From positions 1 to 50,620 of the forward strand of contig SHMU01000005.1 in the NCBI GenBank assembly GCA_008080765.1: 50,620 bases of DNA, in the 5' to 3' direction. Positions 17,932 to 27,270 of this stretch are shown piece after piece (the first letter of the stretch is position 1; each line of letters begins with the position of its first letter). This DNA comes from Promethearchaeota archaeon (GTDB lineage: Archaea; Asgardarchaeota; Lokiarchaeia; Sigyniarchaeales; SOKP01). The translations under genes and the position numbers were made by a program. The notes beneath the pieces are model-generated. The model worked only from the letters and a program-made list of their open reading frames with translations, ran no database searches and was not told the DNA's origin.

Positions 17932-18456
17932 TTATTTTTCTAGTATCTCTTCAATTCGTTTTATTCTCTTTCCAATATGCTCCATTGAATATTGTACATG
18001 CATTTGCATCTCTTTAATCTCGGAAAGTATGGATTTAATCGCAGAAACCTTTTGAGTTGAAATTTTTTGAGTATAGAGCTGATCTGAGGGTTGATTTAAA
18101 GATATCTTTTTGCTATCTATTTTTAATGCCCTTGATTCACCGGGATAATTTAGATCCATCCGCCCTTCATTAATTTCATTGATAATAGTAATAAAGTCTT
18201 CATTTTCTCTTCCCTGCTTAATTAATTCATAGGTATAGTTATAATATTCCTTCTTGCTTTTTAGTTTCCCAGCCCAAGAAGAAGCAATATATCTATGAAA
18301 CAATTTTGATTGAGAACCTGCCCAGATCCAAATTATTTGTAAATTTTTATCAATAATTAAATAAACTTGGTTAGAATCAAAAATCGTATCAGGGTTAGAT
18401 TTTAATTGTTCCCCATTAATCTGATAAATATAATTAGAATATTTAGTATTGACCAT
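17932..18456 (-). CDS. Gelsolin-like domain protein with C-terminal coiled coil
   Basis: A 174-residue protein. Residues about 25-95 fit a single gelsolin repeat: DSNQVYLIIDKNLQIIWIWAG, where F/Y-L-x-D...xxWxWxG is the central strand pair, then an A-rich helix (IASSWAGKL) and QGRENEDF in place of the usual eGxExxxF. Gelsolin domains bind actin and often calcium; Asgard genomes are known to encode short gelsolins that act on actin. Residues 135-174 form a charged amphipathic helix, likely a coiled coil. It sits immediately before the roadblock-GTPase gene and after the CheW-CheC fusion. The fold call rests on pattern matching only. Confidence 0.65.
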   Translation of the reverse strand: MVNTKYSNYIYQINGEQLKSNPDTIFDSNQVYLIIDKNLQIIWIWAGSQSKLFHRYIASSWAGKLKSKKEYYNYTYELIKQGRENEDFITIINEINEGRMDLNYPGESRALKIDSKKISLNQPSDQLYTQKISTQKVSAIKSILSEIKEMQMHVQYSMEHIGKRIKRIEEILEK

Positions 18457-18598
18457 AATAACTTTCTCAAATTTTTATACTTTTTCAAATTTCAACTAAC
18501 TTATTAGCTTAATATTCAATTGGAAGTGCTGGATAAAAGCTTTAATTAATGTGAAGCTAAATCTCATTTATAAATATAAAAGGGTAAATAATTGGATT

Positions 18599-20548
18599 TT
18601 ACTCATAGAATTGTTCAAGTGCACTGAGGAGTTCATGGAGTGTAGAGATCTCGGGAACGAAGATAAATGCTCCCTCGATTTTAATATCTGTTATGATAAT
18701 TGCGGTGGTAATGATTAACGATGTCTTTCCTAGAAATCCAATTTGGGATTTTAAATATTGAAATAACTTTTTTGCGGTATCAATAATCATATCCGGTGGT
18801 TGGGTCATAAATTTGATGTCCAATAAATCGCCGAGCGAAGATATATAATTAGATGCTAAAATATTTCCCAATTCACTCATTGCGCTCTGATAAATATCGG
18901 GAAACTTGTCAATGTTATCGTATTTCTTTCGTAGATCTAATTGTTTTTTCTTTTTGTCATCTGTTAGGATTGATGCAATTTCTATAATATCAGATACTTC
19001 AAACATAGTTAAAACAGTCGCCCTACTCTTACCTTCAACATTGCTCCAAGTGGTAAATAGTTCGTTTTCGGTTTGTATTTTTTCAGAAAAGGAATCTAAA
19101 GTCATCATTTCCACAGAAGGAATGTTGATGGTGACTTTCTTATTGATCATTTTTGCCAAAGCGTTTGCAGCATTTCCAGAACCTATATTACCGATTTCTT
19201 GAAGGGCATCTCGCTGAGTGTCTGAAAGACGAAGTTGTTTAGGATTTGTAATCTTCGTGATACGTCTCTTGTCTTCTACAAGCGGATTATATTTGATATT
19301 AAGATTGTCAAATAAATCATATAAAGTATCTAAATCTGGAATGAACAGAAAAACTCCATTTAATTCGTAATCAACTATTTTCATAGATGTTTTAATTACC
19401 ACTACAAAGGTATAGATAGTTTCCAATTCCTTACTTAAGAATTTGCCTAGATCAGACACACTACTAATAGTAAATTGAGGAACTTCGATCATCATCTTTG
19501 TTTCTGTAAGATCCGCTAAGGCAGAAGCGTAATGTCCCGCTAAAATATTGCCCATCTCTTTTATGGTTGAGATAGCATACTCATCAAGGTCCTTCTTTGA
19601 ATTGACTTTTTCGGGATCTATTTTTGTGTCTTTTCCAGCAACTGAAGCTATTAAACGCATTAAGGGTTTCATTTCAAAAGCTTGAAAAATAGTTGATTGC
19701 GGTGTATCTTTTATTTGGGAAAAGATACCACAAATTTGTTGATCAGGACCGCCAAATTGAGTAGCTAAATTATCAAATGAGATAATTCCCACATTTGTCA
19801 AATCAATGTCTATTTTTTTTTTCACTAAATGGGAGAGTGCTGTTACGGCATTTCCTGATCCAATATTTCCAACCTCTTGGAGCAAATCTCTTTGTTCAGG
19901 AGTCAATTTTATTTTTTTCTTCAGTTTTGATAACTCAGCTTCAATTTCGTAGATTTCAGCATCTGAATCATCGGCCCAATATGGTCTTTCTGTTTCAATA
20001 TCTATTTGTGGTGTGTGCTGATCCTCAAAAGCTTCCTCTTTTTCATTATATTTCGATTCGAAATCACGAGCACGATAATCAGTATTGATATTAAAACTTC
20101 TAATAAAATTCTTAATATCTAATAAAATATGAGTGCCCCCATTAATTACACCTATTGATTTTATAAACTCGAAATCCAAATCAGTTTCCACGATTTTGTT
20201 GCTTTTACTAAATGCAGAAAGTGGAATTTCTTGAACACCAATCACTTCATCGACCAATACAGAAAGATTCAGACCGTTCATCTCCAAGAGTAATATTCGT
20301 GATTTTTTATCCAAATCAAAAATTTGTTCTTGGGAATAGATTTTTTTCTTGAGCGACAAAATTGAATAAATTTCACCCCTTACATCGATAATACCCACAA
20401 TACTATGGTCTGCTAATGGAATCGGTATGATTTTTTCTCCGGGAATATATATTTCCTTTACATGCTTGACCTCAAGGAGATATTTTTCTTCTTTTATCCG
20501 TATAATTACTACATTTAAATTTTTCTTGGTAGATTGCGTTTCTGTCAT
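18599..20548 (-). CDS. CheW-CheC-CheC fusion, chemotaxis adaptor and CheY-P phosphatase
   Basis: A 649-residue fusion. Residues 10-155 are a CheW domain (IVGIIDVRGEIYSILSL, ILLLEMNGLNLSVLVDEVIGV). After an acidic linker come two complete CheC units. Each CheC has two active-site half-motifs of the D/SxxxExxN kind: DLLQEVGN (about 222), STIKEMGN (about 327), DALQEIGN (about 448) and SAMSELGN (about 562). The proline that usually follows is present after sites 2, 3 and 4 but not after site 1. It should tether CheY-phosphate dephosphorylation to the receptor-kinase array. CheV-like fusions use a receiver domain instead. It lies in the main chemosensory array. Confidence 0.9.
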   Translation of the reverse strand: MTETQSTKKNLNVVIIRIKEEKYLLEVKHVKEIYIPGEKIIPIPLADHSIVGIIDVRGEIYSILSLKKKIYSQEQIFDLDKKSRILLLEMNGLNLSVLVDEVIGVQEIPLSAFSKSNKIVETDLDFEFIKSIGVINGGTHILLDIKNFIRSFNINTDYRARDFESKYNEKEEAFEDQHTPQIDIETERPYWADDSDAEIYEIEAELSKLKKKIKLTPEQRDLLQEVGNIGSGNAVTALSHLVKKKIDIDLTNVGIISFDNLATQFGGPDQQICGIFSQIKDTPQSTIFQAFEMKPLMRLIASVAGKDTKIDPEKVNSKKDLDEYAISTIKEMGNILAGHYASALADLTETKMMIEVPQFTISSVSDLGKFLSKELETIYTFVVVIKTSMKIVDYELNGVFLFIPDLDTLYDLFDNLNIKYNPLVEDKRRITKITNPKQLRLSDTQRDALQEIGNIGSGNAANALAKMINKKVTINIPSVEMMTLDSFSEKIQTENELFTTWSNVEGKSRATVLTMFEVSDIIEIASILTDDKKKKQLDLRKKYDNIDKFPDIYQSAMSELGNILASNYISSLGDLLDIKFMTQPPDMIIDTAKKLFQYLKSQIGFLGKTSLIITTAIIITDIKIEGAFIFVPEISTLHELLSALEQFYE

Positions 20549-20616
20549 GGAATCAGCTCTTTTTTTTGTTGTTTTTTACTTTTTAATATTATTTTATTTT
20601 GTTATTCAATTTTATG

Positions 20617-21483
20617 TTAGATTTTATTTTTTAACATTATACCTCTCCAGACAGGTTCGATTTTTGTAGTTCCCTTATTTTTTCTGGAAAAGAATCCTGC
20701 CTGTTTATAGATGGCGACTTGGCCACCTCTAGAGTAATTATATACATAATCAAGAAGATTATCTGTGCTACTAAAATTAAAGCCCGCTATTTCTAAGTCT
20801 TTTTTCCTATTACTCAACACTATGAGAAGATCCTCCCCATTAAAATGCTTTCCGAGTTCAATCCATTCTACCCATAATTCCTTCTGACTCTCAGATAGAA
20901 TACCTTGTTCGGGAACGTCTTGAGTTATAGGTATGTCGCGATATGTTTTATATGCTGCAAAAATTATTTTATCGGGAATTAAGCTGGCTTTTCGCGTAAA
21001 TTCCTTAATATTTTCAAGTAAATTGGAATAATATTCTTTTTCAAGAATATAACTACAATTAATAAAAACCAACTCATCATTGTAGGTCTCAATTATGATA
21101 TCAATTGGATTCTCATCCTCAGTAGTAGCTTTTATATGCAGAGAGGATATAGGAAAACTCTTTTGGTATCTTAAGAATTGAAAGAATCTCCATTTTATCG
21201 CCTTTTTATTATTCATCTCTCTACTTATAAAAGTTTTATACATCTCCTCAAGAGATTGAGCGGTTAATTGAGAAAGATCCGCGTCTTTACCATCTTCTGC
21301 AGTTAATTCAATGAAGTCTGGATGAAGTGAGGACTTTTTCTTTTTAAGTAGCTTAGTATCTTGAAAATCGTCTAAGAATATAATCAATTCATCGGAAATT
21401 GGTTTTGGAACTATTTTATCAATTAGAGTAAAAAGATTTCTTTCCGATTTATCCCATAAGTTTTCATAATATTGAAAATTCAT
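20617..21483 (-). CDS. Uncharacterised protein of the chemosensory array
   Basis: A 288-residue soluble protein I do not recognise. The N-terminal third is helical and charged. The middle has alternating strands (PIDIIIETYNDELVFINCSYI, DKIIFAAYKTYRDIP, GEDLLIVLSNRKKD), suggesting an alpha/beta core. The C-terminus is basic (GFFSRKNKGTTKIEPVWRG). GGAG precedes the ATG. It lies 33 bases after the coiled-coil protein gene and 68 before the CheW-CheC fusion, so co-transcription is likely. It does not resemble the archaeal adaptor CheF as far as I can tell, although a diverged relative cannot be ruled out by eye. Confidence 0.55.
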   Translation of the reverse strand: MNFQYYENLWDKSERNLFTLIDKIVPKPISDELIIFLDDFQDTKLLKKKKSSLHPDFIELTAEDGKDADLSQLTAQSLEEMYKTFISREMNNKKAIKWRFFQFLRYQKSFPISSLHIKATTEDENPIDIIIETYNDELVFINCSYILEKEYYSNLLENIKEFTRKASLIPDKIIFAAYKTYRDIPITQDVPEQGILSESQKELWVEWIELGKHFNGEDLLIVLSNRKKDLEIAGFNFSSTDNLLDYVYNYSRGGQVAIYKQAGFFSRKNKGTTKIEPVWRGIMLKNKI

Positions 21484-21516
21484 TTTTTAATACTCCATTT
21501 ATTATAATTTTATTAA

Positions 21517-24500
21517 TTAACTTAATAGAAAAGATTCAAGCTTCTCTTGACTTAAAACCTCTCCATTTTTATTTTTTACATAATAACGTATCTCCTCTTC
21601 TTGAAAAGGTAAGATCTTTTCAATTTTAAAAGAGATAGTATCTGCATTTTCGATTTCTGAATCATGAACCTCATATGTTCTATTTGATGAAATAACTTCT
21701 ATTTCTTTGGGAAGGGTATCATCTATTTTTATGTCATTAATCTCTATATTAGAACTATTATTGACGATAAGGCTTATTGCAAACTCATCAACATCTCTTC
21801 CAGGAAAGATCTCTTTAGCAATTAAAAGATTTCTCCTCTGATGGATGATCTTTAATTTTGGTAAACGCTCAAATTCCAATGATTTGGAAATATAATAAAA
21901 GTCTTCGGGACTTTTTTGTTCTTTTGGATAATAAGACTTCACTTCAATAGGGAAGGCATATTGTTTTGTATGATTCGGTTTTAATGCTTGAAAAGCATAG
22001 GAAAGTTTTAGAAATTCATCTATATTTATTAATTCTAATGGTTCAATGTTCTCTAGATTAATAAAGATCTTAATTTCATGTTCAACTGAAGGATCTTGAT
22101 TTTCTGGGACAATTCTAACTTTTGAGAGGTTTTTAACATCTTTTCCCAAAGAAGTTGTTATTTTATACTGTGAATTCTCTAAAAGAGGGACAAAATCTTT
22201 AGGAATGGTTTCTTTAATAATAAGTCCTTTAGCGGGGATAGTACCGAGATTTTTAATACTTACTTCGCATTCAACCGTAGATTCCTCAAATGATTTGATT
22301 TCTGGTTGCAAGAATTTCTTCTCGATGTTCAAATCGATTATTTCAAAAATAGATTCTTCTAAGCTAAGGCTTATCGTGGTTTTTCTTTCTAATTTATGAG
22401 TAATTGAATAATCAATCTTTCTATAAAATTTTGGTTCATTTTTATCCTTAACTTCCCATTTTGCACTTTGATATTGATCTTGAGGTTGAAGGATATGTTC
22501 CTTTCCTTTGATATTTGAATTAAAAGAATGATCTAATAGCTTATTTTCTTTAGTTTGATCAAGTACTAACAATGATTTCAATTTCATAGCAATATCGCTA
22601 TTATTTCTGAAAATTAAGTAACATACCCATTCATTGGGCATTTCCTCTTTCTCTTTTATTTTAATGGCATGCATGGCATGTGAATATCCTTTTAAATCTT
22701 TAAGTTCTAATCCGGAAATTAAATCATTATTGTTGATATAGGATAATTGAATATTCCCTGTTCCGATTATTTGTCTTTCTTCAGGCTTAATAGTTGTAGA
22801 AATAGTGATTTCAATATCTTTTTCAGGTTCTATAGAGTCAAAGGAAAAAATTAGGGTATTTTTTCGAATATCAACTTTGGCTGCTGCTGAAGTTTCATAC
22901 TTAAAATCTTGAAATTCTTCTGAAAACTGCTTGGCAAGCTTTATATCTTCAATCATAAGATTTGAGATATTTTGTATCGTGATTGAATATTTTAGCACAT
23001 TTAATTTATTATAAAGAAGATAATAATTGTCTCTTTGTTTCTGTGTAAGAATATCATCATAACCTTCCATAATTCGTTGCTCTCTTTCTTCTTTCTTTTC
23101 TTCAAGTATCGTTAATTCCTTTTTTATACGATTTTCTTTAAATTTATTAAGATCTTTTATTTCATTTTCCAATTCATCTATCTTATCTTGAATTTTATCA
23201 TTAACTTCTTTTAATTGTTTTATTTGGAGATTGATTTTAGCTAATTCCCTTTCTTTTATCTTTAACTGGGATTCATAGCTATTAATATTGCCCTCGTATT
23301 TATCAATTATTTCCTCTGTTCCTTTAATTAATTCTTTTGTTTCTTGAATTTTTTTTTCTTGTTCCTCTACTTTTGTATCTTTTAAATCAGTGATTTCCTT
23401 CTCTTGATTCTCTAATTCCTTATCTCTTTCTTTTGTTAAGGATTTAATGTCTTTCCCTAATTGTTTCTGAGACTTCTTTAAGTCTTTCAGCCTATCAGAG
23501 GTATTTGATAATTTAGTTTCTGTTTTTTCTAATAGGGTTGATTTTTGTTCTATCTCCTTTTCTTGTCTTGTAATTTTCAACTGATCTTCTAATGATTTAA
23601 GATCTTTTTTAAGTTCTTTTATTCCATCTTTCAAATTAGAACCTTTTTCTTCCAATTTCTTTTCTTTTTGCGTTAATCTATCATATTCTTTTTCAGCTTG
23701 TTCTAATCTCCGCTCAGCATCTCTAATCTTTGGATTATATCTATTATTTATTTCTTTTAGGAGTTGTTCTGTTTTATCTGAAAAATCTTTTTTAATGGTA
23801 GGAAGTTCATTTTCTAATTGGGTGAGATATTGTTGGCTTTCTCTCAATAAGAGAGAGATATCTTTCTTTAAATCTTTTTGATCAAGATATCTACCAATTA
23901 TATCCCGTTTATCTTGTGCCTTTTCATTATTTAATTTCTTTAATACACTCTCTAAATCATTAATATCATTTATTAATTCTTTCTCTTTTTTAGAATAATT
24001 AGATAATTTATCAGAGGAGTGATCCATGTCCTTCTTTTCTTTATCCAACTTTTCCTGTACTTTATCAATTTTGCTATCAAATTCGCTTTTTATTTGCTTT
24101 TTGGTATGCTCTTTTTTATGTTCTATTTCTTTTTCCAGTTTTTCTATTTTCCTTCTTTTTATTTGAGTACCTAAATTTTCTTTCTCAATATTAGATACTT
24201 CGATTCTTTCAAAAATTTTAATAGGATTTTTCAAGTCCTCAGAATCCTTGATTTGATACGTCAGATTTTTATTCTTTTGAGGTTCAAAATTTCCCAAGGC
24301 AATTAAATCACCTTTCTTATTAAATATTTCACTATTTCTTATATTTTCAGTCTTAGAATAGTTTAATAGAACATCCCATATACGATTTTTTTGGGAGTTG
24401 TTAATTATGCTTATTGTACCTTCTCCTTCAAATTTCTTTAAGAGTCCATTTTTTGAATACTCATAATTTAAAATTTCTTCGGCTAACACAAATACATTCG

Positions 24501-24645
24501 ATTCTTTTTGGCTATATTCAATTGTAGACTTAACATCATCTGGTTTAAGTAGGTCTAATTCTCCCTCATATTGCACAGGAACACCTAAAAATGCGGGAGC
24601 TTTGCTTAATTTCAGTTCTTTGTTTGAAATACGTTTGAATCCCAT
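21517..24645 (-). CDS. Large coiled-coil protein flanked by beta-sandwich-like domains
   Basis: This 1042-residue protein has three parts. Residues 1-165 are beta-rich. Residues about 170-535 are a long, nearly unbroken charged coiled coil rich in K, E, L and Q, which would extend roughly 50 nm if continuous. Residues about 540-1040 form several beta-sandwich-like repeats; the segment VECEVSIKNLGTIPAKGLIIKET resembles DUF11/CARDB-type repeats. No signal peptide or membrane helix is visible, so it should be cytosolic, unlike most DUF11 proteins. SMC-like ATPase heads (Walker A/B, ABC signature) are absent. It starts with GAGGTTA before the ATG and lies 47 bases after cheA. A scaffold or spacer role in the array is inference. 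Confidence 0.6.
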   Translation of the reverse strand: MGFKRISNKELKLSKAPAFLGVPVQYEGELDLLKPDDVKSTIEYSQKESNVFVLAEEILNYEYSKNGLLKKFEGEGTISIINNSQKNRIWDVLLNYSKTENIRNSEIFNKKGDLIALGNFEPQKNKNLTYQIKDSEDLKNPIKIFERIEVSNIEKENLGTQIKRRKIEKLEKEIEHKKEHTKKQIKSEFDSKIDKVQEKLDKEKKDMDHSSDKLSNYSKKEKELINDINDLESVLKKLNNEKAQDKRDIIGRYLDQKDLKKDISLLLRESQQYLTQLENELPTIKKDFSDKTEQLLKEINNRYNPKIRDAERRLEQAEKEYDRLTQKEKKLEEKGSNLKDGIKELKKDLKSLEDQLKITRQEKEIEQKSTLLEKTETKLSNTSDRLKDLKKSQKQLGKDIKSLTKERDKELENQEKEITDLKDTKVEEQEKKIQETKELIKGTEEIIDKYEGNINSYESQLKIKERELAKINLQIKQLKEVNDKIQDKIDELENEIKDLNKFKENRIKKELTILEEKKEEREQRIMEGYDDILTQKQRDNYYLLYNKLNVLKYSITIQNISNLMIEDIKLAKQFSEEFQDFKYETSAAAKVDIRKNTLIFSFDSIEPEKDIEITISTTIKPEERQIIGTGNIQLSYINNNDLISGLELKDLKGYSHAMHAIKIKEKEEMPNEWVCYLIFRNNSDIAMKLKSLLVLDQTKENKLLDHSFNSNIKGKEHILQPQDQYQSAKWEVKDKNEPKFYRKIDYSITHKLERKTTISLSLEESIFEIIDLNIEKKFLQPEIKSFEESTVECEVSIKNLGTIPAKGLIIKETIPKDFVPLLENSQYKITTSLGKDVKNLSKVRIVPENQDPSVEHEIKIFINLENIEPLELINIDEFLKLSYAFQALKPNHTKQYAFPIEVKSYYPKEQKSPEDFYYISKSLEFERLPKLKIIHQRRNLLIAKEIFPGRDVDEFAISLIVNNSSNIEINDIKIDDTLPKEIEVISSNRTYEVHDSEIENADTISFKIEKILPFQEEEIRYYVKNKNGEVLSQEKLESFLLS

Positions 24646-24692
24646 ATATTTTTAACCTCTAATGTGAATTAGTATATCTATTTTTTTTAAAA

Positions 24693-26798
24693 TTATTTAA
24701 TTACATTTACAGTTTGATTTTGAGACAATTCTTTTGATAAATTAGAAACCAAATCAATAACATCAATAATCATACAAATTGATCCATCACCTGTTATTGT
24801 GACTCCCAGAATAGAGCGGAACCTCGAGTATTTGGATTTAAAGGGTTTTATAACTACTTCCATTTGCTGCAAGATTTTATCAACCACCAGAATCACCGAT
24901 TTATTCTCATCCTTTTTGCACCAAATAGCTATTTTTTTATGAGAATTGGTCTGTTCAAGATCCAACTCTGAGCTATGTTTAGAATTAGTAAATCCTAAAT
25001 ACTCATCCACTCGAACTAGGGGGATCAACTGAGAATCAATTCTGTAATGTTCAACTCCTTTAACATAATCTATATTTTGTCGTTTATAGAAGTATATTTG
25101 TTTTATATTCTCAATCGGAATAGCGAATAAATCCCCTCCCACTTGGAATAGTTGAGCTTTAAGAATTGCTCTTGAAAAGGGGACATCTAAAATAAATTGT
25201 GTTCCTTTATCTTTTTGAGTTATTAATTCTACAGAGCCTCCTAGCTCTTCTACCTTTTCTGATACAATAGACAAACCCATTCCTCTTCCTGAGATTTGAT
25301 CGGCACCTTTCAGAGTGGAAAACCCTTTACGAAAAATCAATTCATTTAATTCTTTCTCGGAAAGTTTTTCAACCTCTTCTGGAGAATAAATCCCTATCTT
25401 AACCGCTTTTTGTCGGATCTTTTCGTAATCTAACCCTCTTCCATCATCCTCTATTTTAATATAGATAGAGCCCGCTTTTCGAAATGACTCCAAACGTAAT
25501 GTACCGATAGGGTCCTTAGACATTCTTTTTCTCTCTTTTATATCTTCTATACCATGATAAATCGCATTTCTAAGAAGATGGATGATCGGACTATTCAATT
25601 CTTCTAATACTTTTCGATCAATTTCAACATCCAAGCCAGAAAGAATGAAGGTAATTTTCTTCCCTGTTTCTTCAGCTACATCTCTTACTAACCTTCTATA
25701 TCTGCGAAAAGTTTTTCCAACTCTTACTAATTTCAATTTAAAAATGATTTCTTGGATTTCTAAAAACAATTTATCCATATCATCAAATAATCGCGATCCT
25801 TGCCTCCCTCTTGCCTGCGTTAATATCTGGGAAATCTGGTTTTTTAAAATAACTAATTCGCCAAAATAATCCATTAGTTTTTCAAGAGTTTCTATGTCTA
25901 CCTTAACCGAAGTAATTTTACTCAAATCATCAAAATTGTCAATAATTTGAGAGGATATAGCAGATGATTGAGAAGTAGGAAAATATTTTTCTTCAAAATC
26001 TCCAAAGACTCCACTTTTTTCAAATTCTTGACTAAATTTCTTTACTCTTTCAAAAAATTCATCTACAGGAATTTTAGTCACTTTTCTTGTTTCTATTTCT
26101 AATATTTCATCAATTACATTTTCTATTTTCTGCGAAGACTCTTCGGACATGAAATATACTTCAAATGCATTATCAAGTTTTCCTTTCTCTAATAAGTTAG
26201 GACTGGGATCACTAGAACAAATTCTGCCAATATCATTAAGCGCTCGAAAAATAATAAAGAGGCGTACCTTCTTGAAAACACAAGATGCTTGTATTTCTAT
26301 AGATATTTTGTAGAAATTGTATTTTCCACTCACCTTTGCTGAAGATAATTGCTCTTCTGAAATCGGTTTGAAGAAGGTTATATCGTATTCGGAAGGCGCG
26401 GAAGTTTCCAAGTTATTAGCTTTACTTCGTAGTTCGTTGTAAATTTGTATGTTTAGATCTTGATGAGTACCAGATTTCACATTATCAATAAAATTGCTCA
26501 TTAAGTCATGACTTTCAAATAGAAATTCAATAAATTGCTTCTTATTTTTGCTTCGAGCTTCATAGTCTTTATTTCTATCTAATAAATTTTCTAATAAATG
26601 GAAAAATTTTGAAAAATTATCAAAACCCACCATTCCGGTCATTCCTTTTAAATTATGAAAGGAGAAATATAACCTTTCCACAGGATCATTATTTTTGAAA
26701 TCTTCCTCAAGATTTAAAATACTTTCCTCTATCTCTTCTATAATATCTTCAGCTTCCTTTATAAATAACTCCATATCTTTATTTTCTTTTGATGACAT
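24693..26798 (-). CDS. cheA: Chemotaxis histidine kinase CheA
   Basis: A full-length CheA of 701 residues. P1 (Hpt) holds the phosphoacceptor H48 in SFHNLKGM. Residues about 145-255 look like a P2 response-regulator-binding domain of the archaeal type (YKISIEIQASCVFKKVRLFI). The P3 dimerisation helices follow. The P4 ATPase domain has HLLRNAIYHGIED (about 407), DDGRG and GRGMGLSIV (about 505). The P5 CheW-like domain is about 550-695. All catalytic boxes are intact. It would phosphorylate the CheY and CheB of this window when bound by CheW and receptor. AAGGTG lies 10 bases before the ATG. It is 47 bases after cheY. Confidence 0.97.
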   Translation of the reverse strand: MSSKENKDMELFIKEAEDIIEEIEESILNLEEDFKNNDPVERLYFSFHNLKGMTGMVGFDNFSKFFHLLENLLDRNKDYEARSKNKKQFIEFLFESHDLMSNFIDNVKSGTHQDLNIQIYNELRSKANNLETSAPSEYDITFFKPISEEQLSSAKVSGKYNFYKISIEIQASCVFKKVRLFIIFRALNDIGRICSSDPSPNLLEKGKLDNAFEVYFMSEESSQKIENVIDEILEIETRKVTKIPVDEFFERVKKFSQEFEKSGVFGDFEEKYFPTSQSSAISSQIIDNFDDLSKITSVKVDIETLEKLMDYFGELVILKNQISQILTQARGRQGSRLFDDMDKLFLEIQEIIFKLKLVRVGKTFRRYRRLVRDVAEETGKKITFILSGLDVEIDRKVLEELNSPIIHLLRNAIYHGIEDIKERKRMSKDPIGTLRLESFRKAGSIYIKIEDDGRGLDYEKIRQKAVKIGIYSPEEVEKLSEKELNELIFRKGFSTLKGADQISGRGMGLSIVSEKVEELGGSVELITQKDKGTQFILDVPFSRAILKAQLFQVGGDLFAIPIENIKQIYFYKRQNIDYVKGVEHYRIDSQLIPLVRVDEYLGFTNSKHSSELDLEQTNSHKKIAIWCKKDENKSVILVVDKILQQMEVVIKPFKSKYSRFRSILGVTITGDGSICMIIDVIDLVSNLSKELSQNQTVNVIK

Positions 26799-26845
26799 AG
26801 CAGATTTTCACCTTATTGTTAATTTCCTATTCTCATTTATTGTTT

Positions 26846-27232
26846 TTATTTATTATTTACCAGTATTCGATCTAATACGTCTTTTACCTGGTCATTTTTA
26901 AATGGTTTCTGAATAAAATCTTTTGCTCCTTTTTTTGCCGCTTCTAAAACTAATGCTTCCTGCCCTAACGCAGAAACACATATGATAGTTGCATTATTGT
27001 CTAATTTCATCAGATCTTCAATTGTCTCAATCCCTCCTTTTATTGGCATTACCAAATCCATTGTGACTAAATCTGGTTTCAGTTGTTTATACATCTTAAT
27101 GGCTTCTTCTCCGTTTTCGGCTTCTCCAACGACCTCAGTATAAGTTGTATTATTAATTATTTTTTTGAGCATATTTCTGGTAAACGCTGCATCATCAACG
27201 ACAAGAATTCTTTTCTTTTCATTTTTTGACAT
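26846..27232 (-). CDS. cheY: Chemotaxis response regulator CheY
   Basis: A single receiver domain of 128 residues. The acidic pair is D13/D14 (VVDDAAF), the phosphoacceptor is D59 (VTMDLVMP), the switch Ser/Thr lies in CVSALGQ, and the lysine is in IQKPF near residue 110. It should be phosphorylated by the CheA encoded next to it and dephosphorylated by the CheC units nearby. In archaea with archaella CheY acts through CheF at the motor; no such gene is in the window, so its target here is unknown. Confidence 0.96.
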   Translation of the reverse strand: MSKNEKKRILVVDDAAFTRNMLKKIINNTTYTEVVGEAENGEEAIKMYKQLKPDLVTMDLVMPIKGGIETIEDLMKLDNNATIICVSALGQEALVLEAAKKGAKDFIQKPFKNDQVKDVLDRILVNNK

Positions 27233-27270
27233 AATTAATCAACTCTTCTTTATTTTTTATATTAGGGTTT

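Noticed and set aside
20617-21483. CheF-like archaellum adaptor
   Set aside because: No convincing CheF pattern could be seen. Kept as unknown.
21517-24645. SMC/Rad50-type ATPase because of the long coiled coil
   Set aside because: No Walker A, ABC signature or Walker B motif at either end; the flanks are beta-rich.
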